Below, piece by piece: positions 21,282 to 32,699 of a stretch of DNA of 64,000 nucleotides (its first letter is position 1; each line of letters opens with the position of its first letter). Location: positions 23,627,235 through 23,691,234 of the forward strand of contig OX031069.1 in assembly GCA_943736015.1 (NCBI GenBank), given 5' to 3'. Source of the stretch: Tridacna crocea (Eukaryota; Mollusca; Bivalvia; Cardiida; Cardiidae). Made by a program: the position numbers and the translations under genes. The notes beneath the pieces were generated by a model. The model was not told the DNA's origin. It made no database searches and saw nothing but the letters and a program-made list of their open reading frames with translations.

Positions 21282-21538
21282 TAAAACAAGTGTTAAAAAT
21301 CTGTGGAATAAAGGGATAAAGTGTAAGAAAAGGTGTTTATGAAATACCGACAGAAGAAAACAGTGTGACAGTAGGGAGTATTTGTGTGTGTTATTTTAGA
21401 TGTAAATGTGCTCTATCTTAAATCTTTCTTTGTTGATATTGTGAACAAAGCAAGGATAGTGTATAGATGGTGAATTGGATTTATTAGTGATGGATGTAAT
21501 GGCTGCGAAATTTATTTAATTTTTTCACCTATAACTGT

Positions 21539-21753
21539 TTAACCATTTACCACACTGTTGGAATCCTGAAGAAGGCTTTCGAAGACATTGTGGTAAAAGG
21601 AGAAAATGCTGATAAACAGCATTTTCTCCTTTTCCCACAATGCTTTCTTCCCAATCAAAGACAGATCCATTATTGCAGCAATATTTATTTTGTTGTCAGC
21701 GAGTGCTCTTAGTTTGGTCTTGGCCCAAAATTTTGTCATAAAGTAAAGAGTTA
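21539..21753 (+). mobile_element. Hairpin MITE A
   Basis: TTAA start, degenerate end; core tip GCTGATAAACAGC, central A. Confidence 0.5.
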
Positions 21754-21789
21754 TTTTAAATACGTAGTTTATTGCAGTTTACAGTAGAT

Positions 21790-21955
21790 GAAAATCATTG
21801 TGAGAATAGGAGCAATGTCATGTAAGAAGGAGCTGATCTTTTTTCTCTTCTCTCAAAATCTATTCTGGAAAATAGTTAATGAAAACATTTTGTTTGAAGA
21901 AGAAATAGCTAATGTGGAGTTATTTCTCCTCCAACTATAATGTTTTCAAGTGTTG
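21790..21955. mobile_element. Hairpin MITE relics
   Basis: Weak traces (GAAGAAATAGCTAATGTGG, TATAATGTTTTCAAG) of one or two very old copies. Confidence 0.5.
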
Positions 21956-22114
21956 ATTTTTCAAACTTGGTATACGTTGAAATTTTATAGTTAATGCATT
22001 TTAAGGGGTTAGTGAGGAAGTGTTTTTTGTACATTTCAAGAAAAGTTTTATTTTTCTCTTTCCTCCCTTTTTTTCAATTGTTTCTGTTACATTCAATAGT
22101 TCCAAAAGGTATAC

Positions 22115-22271
22115 TGTAGGCATTGTCAGAATACATTTTCAATGTGGCACACATGATGAAATTTGTCTTTGATAAGGTAGAAAACAATGTGGGAAAAGGA
22201 GAAAATGATGGTAACCATCATTTTCTCCTTTTCCCACAATGTTTTCAAAAACTTTCTTCATGGTCATTTAA
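22115..22271 (-). mobile_element. Hairpin MITE A with GATGGTAACCATC tip
   Basis: Stem tip changed on both sides (GCTGG to GATGG, CCAGC to CCATC), keeping full pairing. Central A despite long-first arms. Confidence 0.5.
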
Positions 22272-22497
22272 TTCATTATCAAACAACAAAATTTTAGGTT
22301 TGTCCAAATCGAAAGCATTTGCAGACGACAAAATAAAAGTGACTGAAAATTTAAAATTTGTTTTGTGAAGGGTAGAAAACATTGTGGGAAAAGGAGAAAA
22401 TGCTGGTTACCAGCATTTTCTCCTTTTCCCACAATGTTTTCTAAGGCCTTCTTTCTCAGGGGCGTCAAACGTAGGGATTGTGTGGTAATGGGTATAA
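22268..22497 (-). mobile_element. Hairpin MITE A, full length, chained
   Basis: Shares TTAA 22268-22271 with the copy before; clean core; right end GGGTATAA. Confidence 0.5.
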
Positions 22498-22724
22498 CAT
22501 GGTATGGTGTGTTTAAAAAGAAGAAGGAAAACTTGTCACAGGATATTTGTGTTAATGGTTTGAGTGACTGGAATTTAGGTTTAAGATAATGTGTAGAAAA
22601 GTTAAAATAAGTGATTATTATCCATAGTTGAACCTGGAATTTAAATGTAGATGGATTTAATACCATTAGCACCGGAAACATATTTTTCCTAGAAAACCTT
22701 GCATTTGCATAATCTTAAAGAAAA

Positions 22725-22800
22725 ATGGTTTGAAGCACATAGTGCAAAAAGAGAAAATGCTAGTTTCCAGCATTTTCTGCTTTCCCTCCAATGTTTTTTT
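22725..22800. mobile_element. Hairpin MITE core relic
   Basis: GAGAAAATGCTAGTTTCCAG with CATTTTCTGC; arms lost. Confidence 0.5.
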
Positions 22801-22833
22801 TTTTTTTGCTCCGAGATAATTCCCTTCATTTTT

Positions 22834-22911
22834 AACTCTTTACCAAACAACAAAATTTTGGTCTAAATAAAGTGGCAGTATTCGCAAACAACAATTTAAT
22901 TGTAGCTTAAC
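22834..22911 (-). mobile_element. Hairpin MITE long-arm fragment
   Basis: TTAACTCTTTACCAAACAAC to AATTTAATTGTAGC, then another element begins at TTAA. Confidence 0.5.
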
Positions 22912-24727
22912 TCTTTACCAAACAATTCCTAAATTTTACAACCTAGATAAAGAAGCCTTCAGAAAACATTGTGGGAAAAGGAGATGCTGGTAACCAACAT
23001 TTTCTCTTTTTTCCCACAGTGTTTTTAGCTCACCTGAGCACAACGTGCTCAAGGGGAGCTTTTAGGATCACCCGGTGTCCGTCGTCCGTCGTGCGTTGTG
23101 CGTCGTCAACAATTCTTTAAACATCAACTCCTCCTAAACCGCTGGGCGGATTTGGACCAAACATGGCAGGAATGTTCCTTGGGAGGTCCTCTTTAAAAAT
23201 TGTTCACAGAATTTGATTCCATCAAAAACTCTGGTTGCCATGGCAACCAAATGGAATTTTTTAGCAAATTCTTTAAAAATCTTCTCCTCTGAAACCGCTG
23301 GTCGGATTTTTAAATAATTTCACACAGATGTTCCTTGGGTGACCCTTTTCAAAAATTGTTCGTGAAATTTTGATTGGTCAAAAAATGTGGCTCTGGTGAA
23401 TGGGGGCTTCTTGCACTATACAGAAATAAAGGAATTCTTTAAAAATCTTCTCCTCTGAAACCGCTGGTCGGATTTTGAAATAATTTCACAGATATGTTCC
23501 TTGGGTGACCCTTTTCAAAAATTGTTCGCGAAATTTTGATTGGTCAAAAAATGTGGCTCTGGTGAATGGGGGCTTCTTGCACTGTACAGCAATGAAGGAA
23601 TTCTTAAAAAATCTTCTTCTCTGAAACCGCTGATCAGATTTTGAAATGATTTCACAGAGTTATTCCTTGGGTGACCCTTTCAAAAAATTGTTCGCGAAAT
23701 TTTGATTGGTCAAGAAACATGGCTCTGGTGAATGGGGGCTTCTTGCACTATACAGAAATGAAGAAATTCTTAAAAATTCTTCTTCTCTGAAACAGCTGGT
23801 TAGATTTTAAAATAATTTCACACAGATGTTCCTTGGGTGACCCTTTTCAAAAATTGTCCGCGAAATTTTGATCCGTCAAGAAACATGGCTCTGGTGAATT
23901 GGGGCTTCTCGCACTATACAGAAATGAAGAAATTCTTAAAAATTCTTCTTCTCTGAAACCGCTGGCCAGATTTTGAAATAATTTCACAGAGATATTCCTT
24001 GGGTGACCCTTTTCAAAAATTGTTCGCGAAATTTTGATTGGCCAAGAAACATGGCTCTAGTGAATGGGGGCTACTTGCACTATATGGAAATGAAGAAATT
24101 CTTGAAAATTCTTCTTCTCTGAAACCCGTGGTCAGATTTTAAAATAATCTGACAGAGATATTCCTTGGGTGACCATTTCCAAAAGCTGTACATATAATTT
24201 TGATCCCTCAAGAAACATGGCTGTTGTGAATGGGGGCTACTTGCACTATACGGATATGATGAAGTTCTTTAAAATTCGCTTTCTCTGAAACCCCTGGTCA
24301 GATTTTGAAATAATTTCAGAGAGATGTTCCTTGGGTGACCCTTTTCAAAACTTGTTCGTAAATTTTGATCCATCAAGAAACATGGCTCTCGTGGATGGGG
24401 GCTACTTGCTCTTATACAGAAATGAAGAATTCTTAAAAATTCTTCTTTTTGAAACTGATGGTCAGATTTCGAAATGACTTTTACAGGTGACCTTTTGAAA
24501 ATTGCTTAGCAAAATTATAAATTTGGTTCCAATGTTTCAATACCTCAAAAAAAAAAAAAAAATAGACTATGGTCATCTCAAAAATTCAGGTGAGCGATCC
24601 AGGGCCATCTTGGCCCTCTTGTTTACCATTTCTTAAAACAAATTTCAATTTTGAGTCACATTTTGTTGTCTGCAAATGCATCCAACTTGGACAAGTCTAA
24701 AATTTTGTTGTGTGGTAAAGGGTTGAA
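22908..24727 (+). mobile_element. Hairpin MITE A interrupted by a pearl/HINE-like element
   Basis: Short arm and core at 22908-23027; the long arm resumes at ~24620 (ACAAATTTCAATTTTGAGTC) and ends GGTAAAGGGTTGA. The intervening 1.6 kb is a younger insertion. Confidence 0.5.
23028..24619 (+). mobile_element. Pearl/HINE-like element with ~165-bp tandem repeats
   Basis: Begins TAGCTCACCTGAGCAC with the hairpin GAGCAC-AAC-GTGCTC 10 bases in, then a GTCCGTCGTCCGTCGTGCG microsatellite-like stretch, then about eight diverged ~165-bp units (each with TCTGAAACCGCTGG and CCTTGGGTGACCC), ending GGCCATCTTGGCCCTCTTG. Layout fits bivalve pearl elements, regarded as Helitron/Helentron-derived. No coding capacity. 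Confidence 0.5.
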
Positions 24728-24985
24728 TAGTGATTCCTGTATCTATTAGGTACAGATAGATATTAGGGTAGAGAACAGTAAGTTTGTTTGCTTTTGGCTC
24801 TAAAGAGATGAATTCTACAAGTTATGTTGAGTTTAAATGAAATCAACTGAAATGCCAAGATTAAGGCTTGGCCAGGTGAGCAGACAGTAATAGAACCAAG
24901 ATCAAACGGCATGTTTTGAAACTTTGGTGTCCACAAAAGCTGTTTTCACATACAGCACCGAAAAGAACAAGGACCATAGAATTAA

Positions 24986-25216
24986 CCTTTATCCCTTTAC
25001 CAAACAACGAAATTTTAGATTCCTCCAAATTGAAAGCACTTGCAGACAACAAAATAAACATAATTCAAAAATTGTAGTTTGTTTCCAACACAGTAGTAAA
25101 TATTGTGGGAAAAGGAGAAAATGCTGATTAACAGCATTTTCTCCTTTTCCCACAATGTTTTCAAAAGGCTTCTATCTCAGGGTCATAAAAACCAGGGAGT
25201 GTTTGGTAAAGGGATA
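24986..25216 (-). mobile_element. Hairpin MITE A
   Basis: Clean core with tip GCTGATTAACAGC (paired on both sides), central T; ends slightly degraded. Confidence 0.5.
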
Positions 25217-25239
25217 AAGCTCTTTTCTCAATTATGGTT

Positions 25240-25312
25240 GTCTCTGTGGTAGATGAAGATGAAGATCAGACGGCACAATAGGTGCTGTCTGATGTTTGAT
25301 CTACACTTTTGG
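25240..25312. repeat. Small palindrome family E
   Basis: GTAGATGAAGATGAAGATCAG pairs imperfectly with CTGATGTTTGATCTACAC. Confidence 0.5.
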
Positions 25313-25579
25313 CTTTACTAAAACTGCACAGAAAAAAAGCTACCATGATATTGCAAGTATTCCAGTCGTCTATACACTAAAAACGTCTTCAATATGTTTT
25401 TTTTTGGCACTTAAGGGTTTACAACAGCGTAGAAATCATCATGAATCATTTTGGTCTGTAAATTTTTCACATCATAGATTCAGTTATGATGTTGTAGTGA
25501 TCATGTAGAGATTATTGATCGAATTGGGTGTCCTAGTTCCTTTGGTACCTAAACAGTTACCACACCAACATTACGATGT

Positions 25580-25820
25580 TATTATTTCTTTACCAGAATT
25601 AGGCCTAGGATTTTAGGCTGGTCCAATTTCAAAGCATTTGCATATAGCAAAATTACTTTCGACTCATTGATGATAATTTCTTTTTGAAAGGGTAGAAAAC
25701 ATGGTGGGAAAAAGAGAAAATGCTGGTTACCAGCATTTTCTCCTTTTCCCACAATGTTTTCAAGAGGCCTCTTTCTCAGGGATGTTTATTAAAAGTCGGG
25801 ATTGTGTAGTAAAGTGTTAA
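25580..25820 (-). mobile_element. Hairpin MITE A
   Basis: Core central T; right TTAA 25817-25820; left end degraded. Confidence 0.5.
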
Positions 25821-26205
25821 TCATGTAATTCTTGGTACAAGTCTGAGATTTCTGTTATTATCCCAAAGTTGAAGGTCTCGGGCTATTTCCATAATCTCAG
25901 ATGTGTAACTTAGCCAATACAATATATGTCATTTTGGCCAAGTTTTTCTCCCATTGATGGATTTTGCTTATATTTGGCAATTTTGTCTTTGGTATGAGAT
26001 AGACGGTGTTGTCATATACATGTAATAACACAGTTTATTGACAAAGCTGATAAAACTGTTTGTTTCCCGTAGAGGTGGCTTTTAAGTTTAAATAAGTTTA
26101 TTTATGAGTAATTGCTTGTAAGGTGCACTAGCTCCTTTTCTTAATATGTGTCTTCTTCTTTTCTTTCATTATTTGAATCTGAATATTTCTCAGTTCTGCT
26201 CATGT
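25821..26205. other. Intergenic, nothing recognised
   Basis: AT-rich sequence with no frame or repeat I could match. Confidence 0.5.
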
Positions 26206-26233
26206 TTTAACTTATTACCACACAATCTCGTCT

Positions 26234-26462
26234 TTAACCCATTACCACACAATCCCTACTTTTGACGCCCCTGAGAAAGAAGCCTTTTGGAAACACTGTA
26301 GGAAAAGGAGAAAATGCTGGTAACCAGCATTTTCTCCTTTTCCCACAGTGTTTTCTACCCTTCCCAGAACAAATTTCAATTTTTCAGTCACCTTTATTTT
26401 GTTGTCTGCAAATGCTTTCAATTTGAACCAGTGTAAAATTTTGTCGTGTGGTAAAGAGTTAA
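26234..26462 (+). mobile_element. Hairpin MITE A (CACTG variant), full length
   Basis: TTAA both ends. Stem changed in pair to CACTG/CAGTG, plus an unpaired GTAGG shared with copies at 31529, 50588 and 57008, marking a young sub-branch. A loose short-arm end lies just before it (26208-26236). Confidence 0.5.
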
Positions 26463-26659
26463 AGGACCCGGTCAGGGAAGGCTTATTAAAACATGGTGGG
26501 AAAAGGAGAAAATGCTGGTAACCAGCCTTTTTTATTTTTCCACAATGTTTTCTAAACTTTTAAGGAAAAATCCATTCCACTGAAGTACATGTAATTTGTC
26601 TCCTGTGAATGCTTTCAATTTGGACCGGTCTGAAGTTTTCTTGTTTTGTAAAGGGTTAA
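26463..26659 (+). mobile_element. Hairpin MITE A, chained, short arm truncated
   Basis: Follows directly on the TTAA of the previous copy; TTAA end 26656-26659. Confidence 0.5.
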
Positions 26660-26897
26660 AGAGATAGGGTCATTTCATTGCAAGTAGGACCAAATGTCTG
26701 TCTGTTTATTTACTGTCATACTAAGGGAAAAGCCTGTAACTGGTTAGCTGTCAATCCTAATTCAGGGGGTTTTGTTCAGGAATGGTTTTGAGAGATAAAA
26801 AGAAGAATTCCAATATCTTCATTGATTTGCATGTGTTTGTTTGTTTGAGGAAGAGATAGAAGTAGGTTGGAGTAGGGCGAGAGAGGAATGGGGGCAG

Positions 26898-26962
26898 TGA
26901 GAGAGAGAGTCTGAGAGAGAGAGAGGAAAGAGAGAGAGAAAGAGTCCGAGAGAGAGAAAGAG

Positions 26963-27010
<48 letters not shown>
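26898..27010. repeat. (AG)n microsatellite
   Basis: Interrupted AG repeat with a pure stretch at ~26964-27010. The minus-strand frame of repeated Ser-Leu here is a product of the repeat. Confidence 0.5.
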
Positions 27011-27012
<2 letters not shown>

Positions 27013-27175
27013 CTATTTCATATTCCTCACATATCACTTAAATTGGGCATCTTGCTACTATCAAGAACTTATGAAAAAATTTCTGGGTTTTGCTGGCATC
27101 ATTAAAGATGTATTTTCTCGCAATGTTTTAAGAACAAGGTACTGCAAGGTGGTGTCAAGTCATACTCTTTTAATG

Positions 27176-27402
27176 TATGAACCCTTTACCACACAATCCC
27201 GACTTAACGACCCTTAGAAAGGAGCCTTTTGAAAACATTAGGGGAAAAGGAGAAAATGCTGGTAACCAGCATTTTCTCCTATTCCCACAATGTTTTCTAC
27301 CCTTCTGGAAACATGTTTCAAATTTTGAGTTACGTTTATTTGTTGTTCTCAAGTGTTTTCAATTTGGACCTTTCTAAAAACTTGCCGTTTGGTAAAGAGT
27401 GA
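27176..27402 (+). mobile_element. Hairpin MITE A
   Basis: Core central A; ends degraded to TGAACC / GAGTGAAG. Confidence 0.5.
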
Positions 27403-27488
27403 AGTTTTTCCAGATGATGAAATTTTAGAGTTCTACAAAACTCTTCAGGGGGACAAGTAAGATGTGGCTTGATGGAATTTTTCTTTCA

Positions 27489-27541
27489 GATTGTTATAAA
27501 ACATTGTGGATACAAGCATTTTCTGTATTTACCATAATACT
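27489..27541. mobile_element. Hairpin MITE core relic
   Basis: AAAACATTGTGGATACAAGC and CATTTTCTG only. Confidence 0.5.
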
Positions 27542-27772
27542 TTAAACTCTTTACTAAACAACAAAATTTTAAACTTGTCATAATGGAAAGGAATTGCAGA
27601 CGACAAATTAAATATAATTGGAATAATGATTTTTGATTTAGATAGGGAAGAAAACATTGTGGAAAAAGGAGAAAGTGCTGGTTTACCAGCATTTTCTCCT
27701 TTTTCATCAATGTTTTCAAAAGGCTTTTTATTCAGGGGTGTTAAAAGTTGTGATTGTGTGGTAAAGAGTTAA
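27542..27772 (-). mobile_element. Hairpin MITE A, full length
   Basis: TTAA 27542 and 27769; core tip GCTGGTTTACCAGC with an even-length loop. Confidence 0.5.
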
Positions 27773-27779
27773 AAGATTT

Positions 27780-28530
27780 TATACCTCGGGTTGTGACAAA
27801 ACAAGATTATTGGGTAAACTTTTCAGTATGACTACACAAGATCATTGGGTAAAGCTTTCAAATAATCACAAGTTGATGGATGAAAAATATGAAATTTGGT
27901 GTGAGGTCAGATTTTACTAGCATGTATAGAGAGTAAGAGACTATTAATCAAGTGAGTTGAGATAGACTGAAAGTGTGAAAATTTAATAGACTTAAATTTT
28001 GGATAAATTGGTGGATAAAAACACATCTGTGATCTTAAATTGTAGTCATCTTTGCTAGTCAACAGGGATTCTACTCAACAATACTCGATCCACCCCAGAC
28101 TGATTTGAATCAATTTGTTCTTCAAAGCTTTATATCTTTTCATTGGTTGTTGTTGATTGTTGCTGAACCAATTAAATTGCTTGATGCAGTGGCTATCTAG
28201 TGACAGCAAAATGTAGATAAACATGGAATTTGTTTGCAATAATTAGCCAACTTACAGGACTTCATTACTTGTATAAATACAGGAGAAAAATATTATCATT
28301 GATTTTCAGTAAAACCAACAGTTCCTATGATTTGCATTATGGGATTTGTTACATGACATTTGATTGGTTGTTTGTGTTGTAATGTGACAGGCAATAACCA
28401 GCAAAATCCAATAGGTGACTTAAAAGGGGCATCTCTGATGATTTTAACCTGTAATACATAGGTTGTGAAACAAGTTTCCACAACTAAATTTCACAACATA
28501 GTTTAATCATTGTGGATAATCACTCCCTAG
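27780..28530. other. Intergenic, nothing recognised
   Basis: No frame with splice context; no repeat recognised. Confidence 0.5.
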
Positions 28531-28951
28531 GTTCATATTCACAAACCAGTTTTTTAACTTTTTATTAAACAACAAAATTGAAGACTAGTCCAAACCGAAA
28601 GCATTTGTGGACAAAGAAATAAACATGGCTTTAACTTTGTGAAATTGTTTTGGAAGGGTAGAAAAAATTGTGGGGAAAGGATAAAATGCTGGTTACCAGC
28701 ATTTTCTCCTGCATTATTTTCAAAAGGCTGCTTTTTCAGGGTCGTTAAAAGTCGGGATGGTGTGGTAAAGAGTTAAGAACATTCTTAGTCTCTAGAATGT
28801 TCTAAATTTGGAAGTAACTCACCGTCTGATTGGCTAAACCCAGATGGCTGAGCCAGATGTTAGAGCGAATCAGAAGTTGTGCTATTTTTTGAAAATCAGA
28901 AAGTTCTAGTGAAAAAGAATATTCTTAAAAATGGTTATTGAATAATGAACC
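28531..28951. repeat. Palindromic repeat F with nested hairpin MITE
   Basis: Left end GTTCATATTCACAAACCA, right part GAACATTCTTAGTC to GGTTATTGAATAATGAACC; the hairpin element occupies 28554-28776. Confidence 0.5.
28554..28776 (-). mobile_element. Hairpin MITE A inside repeat F
   Basis: TTAA 28554-28557 and 28773-28776; right core half shortened. Confidence 0.5.
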
Positions 28952-29289
28952 ATAACACCTTGACCTGTACTTGAGCATTGATGTAGGAGTACCAGAAATT
29001 TACCCTGCTTATCACAGGATTCCAACCTAGAACCCTTTTGTATGATAGGTTGATGCTGTTCCTGTCCACCAATCTCAGAGATATGAATTACAAATAAGGA
29101 AACAATCAGTTACTGGAATTGAGGGAAGAAAGTTGAGCGTATCCCCATGCTAGCAAAGATTATTTGTGGTAGAATTTTAAAATTTTTGTTTTGTTTGTGG
29201 AGTTTGTGTAATTTTCATTGTATTTAAGCATTACAATATCCTCATTTAAGCTATATCAATCTTGCTAAGTGCTGTAGTTAAACCCAGCT

Positions 29290-29488
29290 GGGCCCATATT
29301 CACATACCATTCTTGAGAATATTCCTGGTCTTTATTATCCAAGGTTTTCTAAATTTGTAAGAAACACAACTTCTGATTGGCTAAACTGAATAGTTCAGCC
29401 AATCAGAAGTTGTGTTACTTACAAATGTAGAAAATTCTGGAGAATAAGACAAAGAATGTTCTTGAGAATGGTTGGTGAATACGGGCCC
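29290..29488. repeat. Palindromic repeat F, intact 199-bp copy
   Basis: GGGCCCATATTCAC at the left and GTGAATACGGGCCC at the right, with CTTCTGATTGGCT and AGCCAATCAGAAG facing each other at the centre. Reference for the two interrupted copies. Confidence 0.5.
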
Positions 29489-29844
29489 AGAGATCTTCTT
29501 GTATATACTCAACATGCAGCTTTTATTGCAAGCTAGAAAATTACGGCAAATTGAGTTGTTGCTCATAATGAATAGATTTTATTTTCAATACCTCTCTTTT
29601 CTCCTTCCTGGTCTTAAATGTTAAAAATCTAATCCCACAAATTCTTTCAAGACATGCCCAATCATGTAAGCCAGATTTGATTCAGTAACTGTAAATTGCT
29701 CATGGTGTGACTTCATGAATAAAATTACTGGTTTTTAACATTTATCCTGCAAAATATAGATAGAGCAAAGATATGTTTTTTGGAAGGGAGGATGGGAGGG
29801 GGGGGGGCAAATATTTCCCAATCAGACATTGTAGATTCAGGATT

Positions 29845-29892
29845 AAACTGTACATTCTGTGCAGTTTGATCTTACTCTACACTGTCTGCAAA
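29845..29892. repeat. Small palindrome family E
   Basis: GTGCAGTTTGATCTTACTC and TACACTGTCTGC; half copy. Confidence 0.5.
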
Positions 29893-30126
29893 AAGGTTTC
29901 CTGAATCACACTTAGGAGAATAAGGGTTAAGAGCAGCTTTTGTCAGTTTGTTACAATGTTTGTAGTAGCTGTTTACTGCATTAGCTTGGAAAATTAATCT
30001 GCTGTTGATAAGGCTTTTGTACAAACTAAGTAATGTTTTGTTATCATTACCCCTTCTTCTCTTCCAAAAGAAGAGCCGAGAAAACTGAAATAAGTCCATC
30101 ATTGAACCTTGATTTCTGTACCTCAA
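29872..30126 (-). other. Unrecognised protein-like frame, 84 codons
   Basis: Contains RRRGNDNKTLLSLYKSLINS. This loosely recalls the thumb region of non-LTR reverse transcriptases (LLxLYxSLxxSxL), but no catalytic motif is present. Could be a fossil retroelement piece; kept only as a note. Confidence 0.5.
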
Positions 30127-30211
30127 GCCTTGTGGTTTTAAACTTTAAATTTTGGGCTGTAGAAGTGTTACTTTGCAGGGAGGTCTGTGTGTTTCTGTTT
30201 GTTGGTTAAAG

Positions 30212-30431
30212 TTAACTCGTTTTCAAATAACCTCAGGTTTTCACCATGCTTGAAAAGAGACTTTTCAAAACGTTGTTAGAAAAGGAGAAAATGCAGGCAA
30301 CCCCCATTTTTTTCCCACAATGATTTCTACCCTATCAGAGAGGTTATTTCATTTGCACAAACTTTGAATGTATCATCTGCAGATTTATTGAGTTTGAAAG
30401 GGTCTTAAATTTATCATTTGGAAAAGGTGAA
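30212..30431 (+). mobile_element. Hairpin MITE, old copy
   Basis: TTAACTCGTTTTCAAATAAC start; core right half damaged. Confidence 0.5.
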
Positions 30432-30439
30432 TATGATTG

Positions 30440-30519
30440 TTAAAACATAGCATAGGAGAAAATGCTGGTTACCAAACTTGGACAAGTCTTAAATTTTGTT
30501 GTGTTGTTAAAGGGTTGAT
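30440..30519 (+). mobile_element. Hairpin MITE A, deletion derivative (~80 bp)
   Basis: Left stem and tip join directly to the distal long arm. Confidence 0.5.
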
Positions 30520-30627
30520 GGAAGTAAGTGATTGAAGGCCAGAGTTATGTCCCTTTCTTTAAGTCCTGCAGGAAGATTGGAAGGGTAGGAATATGTGCTT
30601 GTTAGGTTTGATTACATAGTAAATTTA

Positions 30628-30862
30628 ACATATTATCAAGCAACAAAACTTTAAGTTCATCCAAATCCCACAATGTTTTCTGCCCTTCACAAAACAAATC
30701 TCAAATTTTCAGGCATTTTTATTTTGTCATCTGCAAATAAAAGTGACTGAAAATTTGAAACTTCTTTTGTAAAGGGTAGAAAAAACTGGGAACCTTTTCC
30801 CACAATGTTTTATAAAGGCTTCTTTCTAGGGTTAAAAAGTAGGGATTGTGGGGTAACAGGTT
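30628..30862. mobile_element. Rearranged hairpin MITE
   Basis: Long-arm piece, right core half, second long arm and short arm in mixed order; looks like recombination between two opposite copies. Confidence 0.5.
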
Positions 30863-30908
30863 AGCCTTTAACCAAACAATTCTTAATAGTGGAAACTATC
30901 AATTTGAA

Positions 30909-31125
30909 TTAACCCATCACCACACAATCCCTACTTTTGACAACCATGACAAAGAAGCCTTCAGTAAACATTGTGGGAAAAGGAGAAAATGCTGTTTCTC
31001 CTTTTCCCACAATGTTTTCTACCCTTCAAAAAACAAATTTCAAATGTTCAGTCACATTTATTTTGCTGCCTGCATATGCTCTCGATTTGGACAGACCTAA
31101 ACTTTTGTTGTTTGGTAATGAGTTA
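30909..31125 (+). mobile_element. Hairpin MITE A with shortened loop
   Basis: TTAA both ends; the tip is reduced so AGAAAATGCTG runs straight into TTTCTCC. Confidence 0.5.
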
Positions 31126-31129
31126 ATCT

Positions 31130-31470
31130 AAATTTTTGTTTACTGGTAGCAAGTAAATAATTCTGTTGATGAAGGTAATGGGAAAGTAATGGGTTGAAAT
31201 ATTTCTTCGGAATCTGCATAGTAGTGAGAGAAAATTGAAAAGTGTTTGTGCTGAGAATTGAAGAAAATGATATGCATTGGGGCAAGCAAATGATGTAACT
31301 TTTTTCCCAAATTTCAATTTTACGTGTTGAATTTCACGGTCTACAAAACAAATCCAGAAAAAAAACAGTGTGATAGAAGCATCAAATTGTGCTAGTTTAT
31401 TTATTTTTGTTTGTAGAACTATAGATATATGGACTAATGAATAACTTGGTGTAACTTGCAACACATGAAC
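31130..31470. other. Intergenic, nothing recognised
   Basis: A long minus-strand frame crosses this stretch but has no known motif. Confidence 0.5.
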
Positions 31471-31528
31471 ACTTGCAACATTATAAGAAAAGGAGAAATC
31501 GCTGATAAGAAGCAAGTTCTCAATTGAC

Positions 31529-31755
31529 TTAACCCATTACCACACAATCCCTACTTTTGACGCCCCTGAGAAAGAAGCCTTTAGAAAACACTGTAGGAAA
31601 AGGAGAAAATGCTGGTAACCAGCATTTTCTCCTTTTCCCACAGTGTTTTCTACTCTTCCCAGAACAAATTTCAAATTTCAGTCACCTTTAATTTGTCGTC
31701 TGCAAATGCTTTAAATTTGAACCAGTTTAAAATTTTGTCGTGTGGTAAAGAGTTA
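31529..31755 (+). mobile_element. Hairpin MITE A (CACTG variant), full length
   Basis: TTAA both ends, near-identical to 26234 and 57008. Confidence 0.5.
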
Positions 31756-32093
31756 AAAAAACCCAAGCTTTGGAAGATTACACTAAATCAAACTTAACTG
31801 ACCCGTCATAATTAAAATGTGAATGAAAAGGACAGAGTAGTGCCTAGGTTCGTAGTTTTTAGATCATGAACAATTATCCACCCTCAAATTAGTTCTAATC
31901 TTGCAGTAGACCATCTTTGCAAGCCAAGGGTGACGATCCACTACGGCACTCTACCCTTGGCAGATTGAGCTTGATTTATACATTCTCGCAATACATATTT
32001 TCATTGGTTGCAGCCAGCTCTAACTGCATGAATCAAATCGCTTGTTGCATCATCATAAAAATCTTTTGATAAAAATAGAACTGAAAATCTTAC

Positions 32094-32292
32094 TTAACCC
32101 TTTACCAAACACTCCCTGGTTTTTACAACCCAGATTGAAGCTTTTTGCAAACATTGTGGGGAAAGGAGAATTTTCTCAATGTTTTCTACCCTGCTAGAAA
32201 CTAATTTTAATTTTTGAGTTAACGTGTATTTTGTCACCAGCAAGTGCTTCAATTTGGACCAGTCTAAATTTTGTCAGCCAGTAAAGGGTTAA
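32094..32292 (+). mobile_element. Hairpin MITE A, core deleted
   Basis: TTAA both ends; only GGGGAAAGGAGAATTTTCTC remains of the core. Confidence 0.5.
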
Positions 32293-32389
32293 TTTTGGTG
32301 GATTGTACATTCAGCCAAATACAGAAGTGGAGTTTATATGAAAGAGTTTGAAAGAAAGGAATTTGAACTCTAGGTCATGACTAGATTTT

Positions 32390-32605
32390 AGACCTGCTCA
32401 AACCAAACCAATTGTGGCTAAAATTCAGTAGGTTGTCTTTGATAGGGTAAAAAAGATACTGGTAAAAGGAGAAAATGCTGATAACCAGCATTTTCTTCTT
32501 TTTCAACATTGTAGCATTTTCTCCTTATACCACAGTGTTTTCAAAAGGTTTTTTTTTTTTTTTTTTGTTTAGGTTGTTAAGTCGGCATAGTGTGGTAAAG
32601 GGTGT
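32390..32605 (-). mobile_element. Hairpin MITE A, core partly repeated
   Basis: Right stem present twice (CATTTTCTTC... and CATTTTCTCC...). Central A with long-first arms. Confidence 0.5.
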
Positions 32606-32699
32606 AGGTGGAAAAAGTGCATAGAATAGACTTGTGCAAGATTTATTCATTTGCTACTGGATAAACTTTTATAATCATCCCGTTTGAAAGCATGTGTAA

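Larger units (their letters stand above)
20775..21312 (+). other. Probable TLK 3' UTR
   Basis: An AATAAA lies at 21307-21312, about 530 bases after the stop. If used, the 3' UTR contains one full subfamily B hairpin element and one partial A element, so the mRNA could fold long hairpins. Transcript data would be needed to fix the end. Confidence 0.5.

Noticed and set aside
26819..27037. 72-codon frame with Ser-Leu repeats
   Set aside because: Product of the AG microsatellite.
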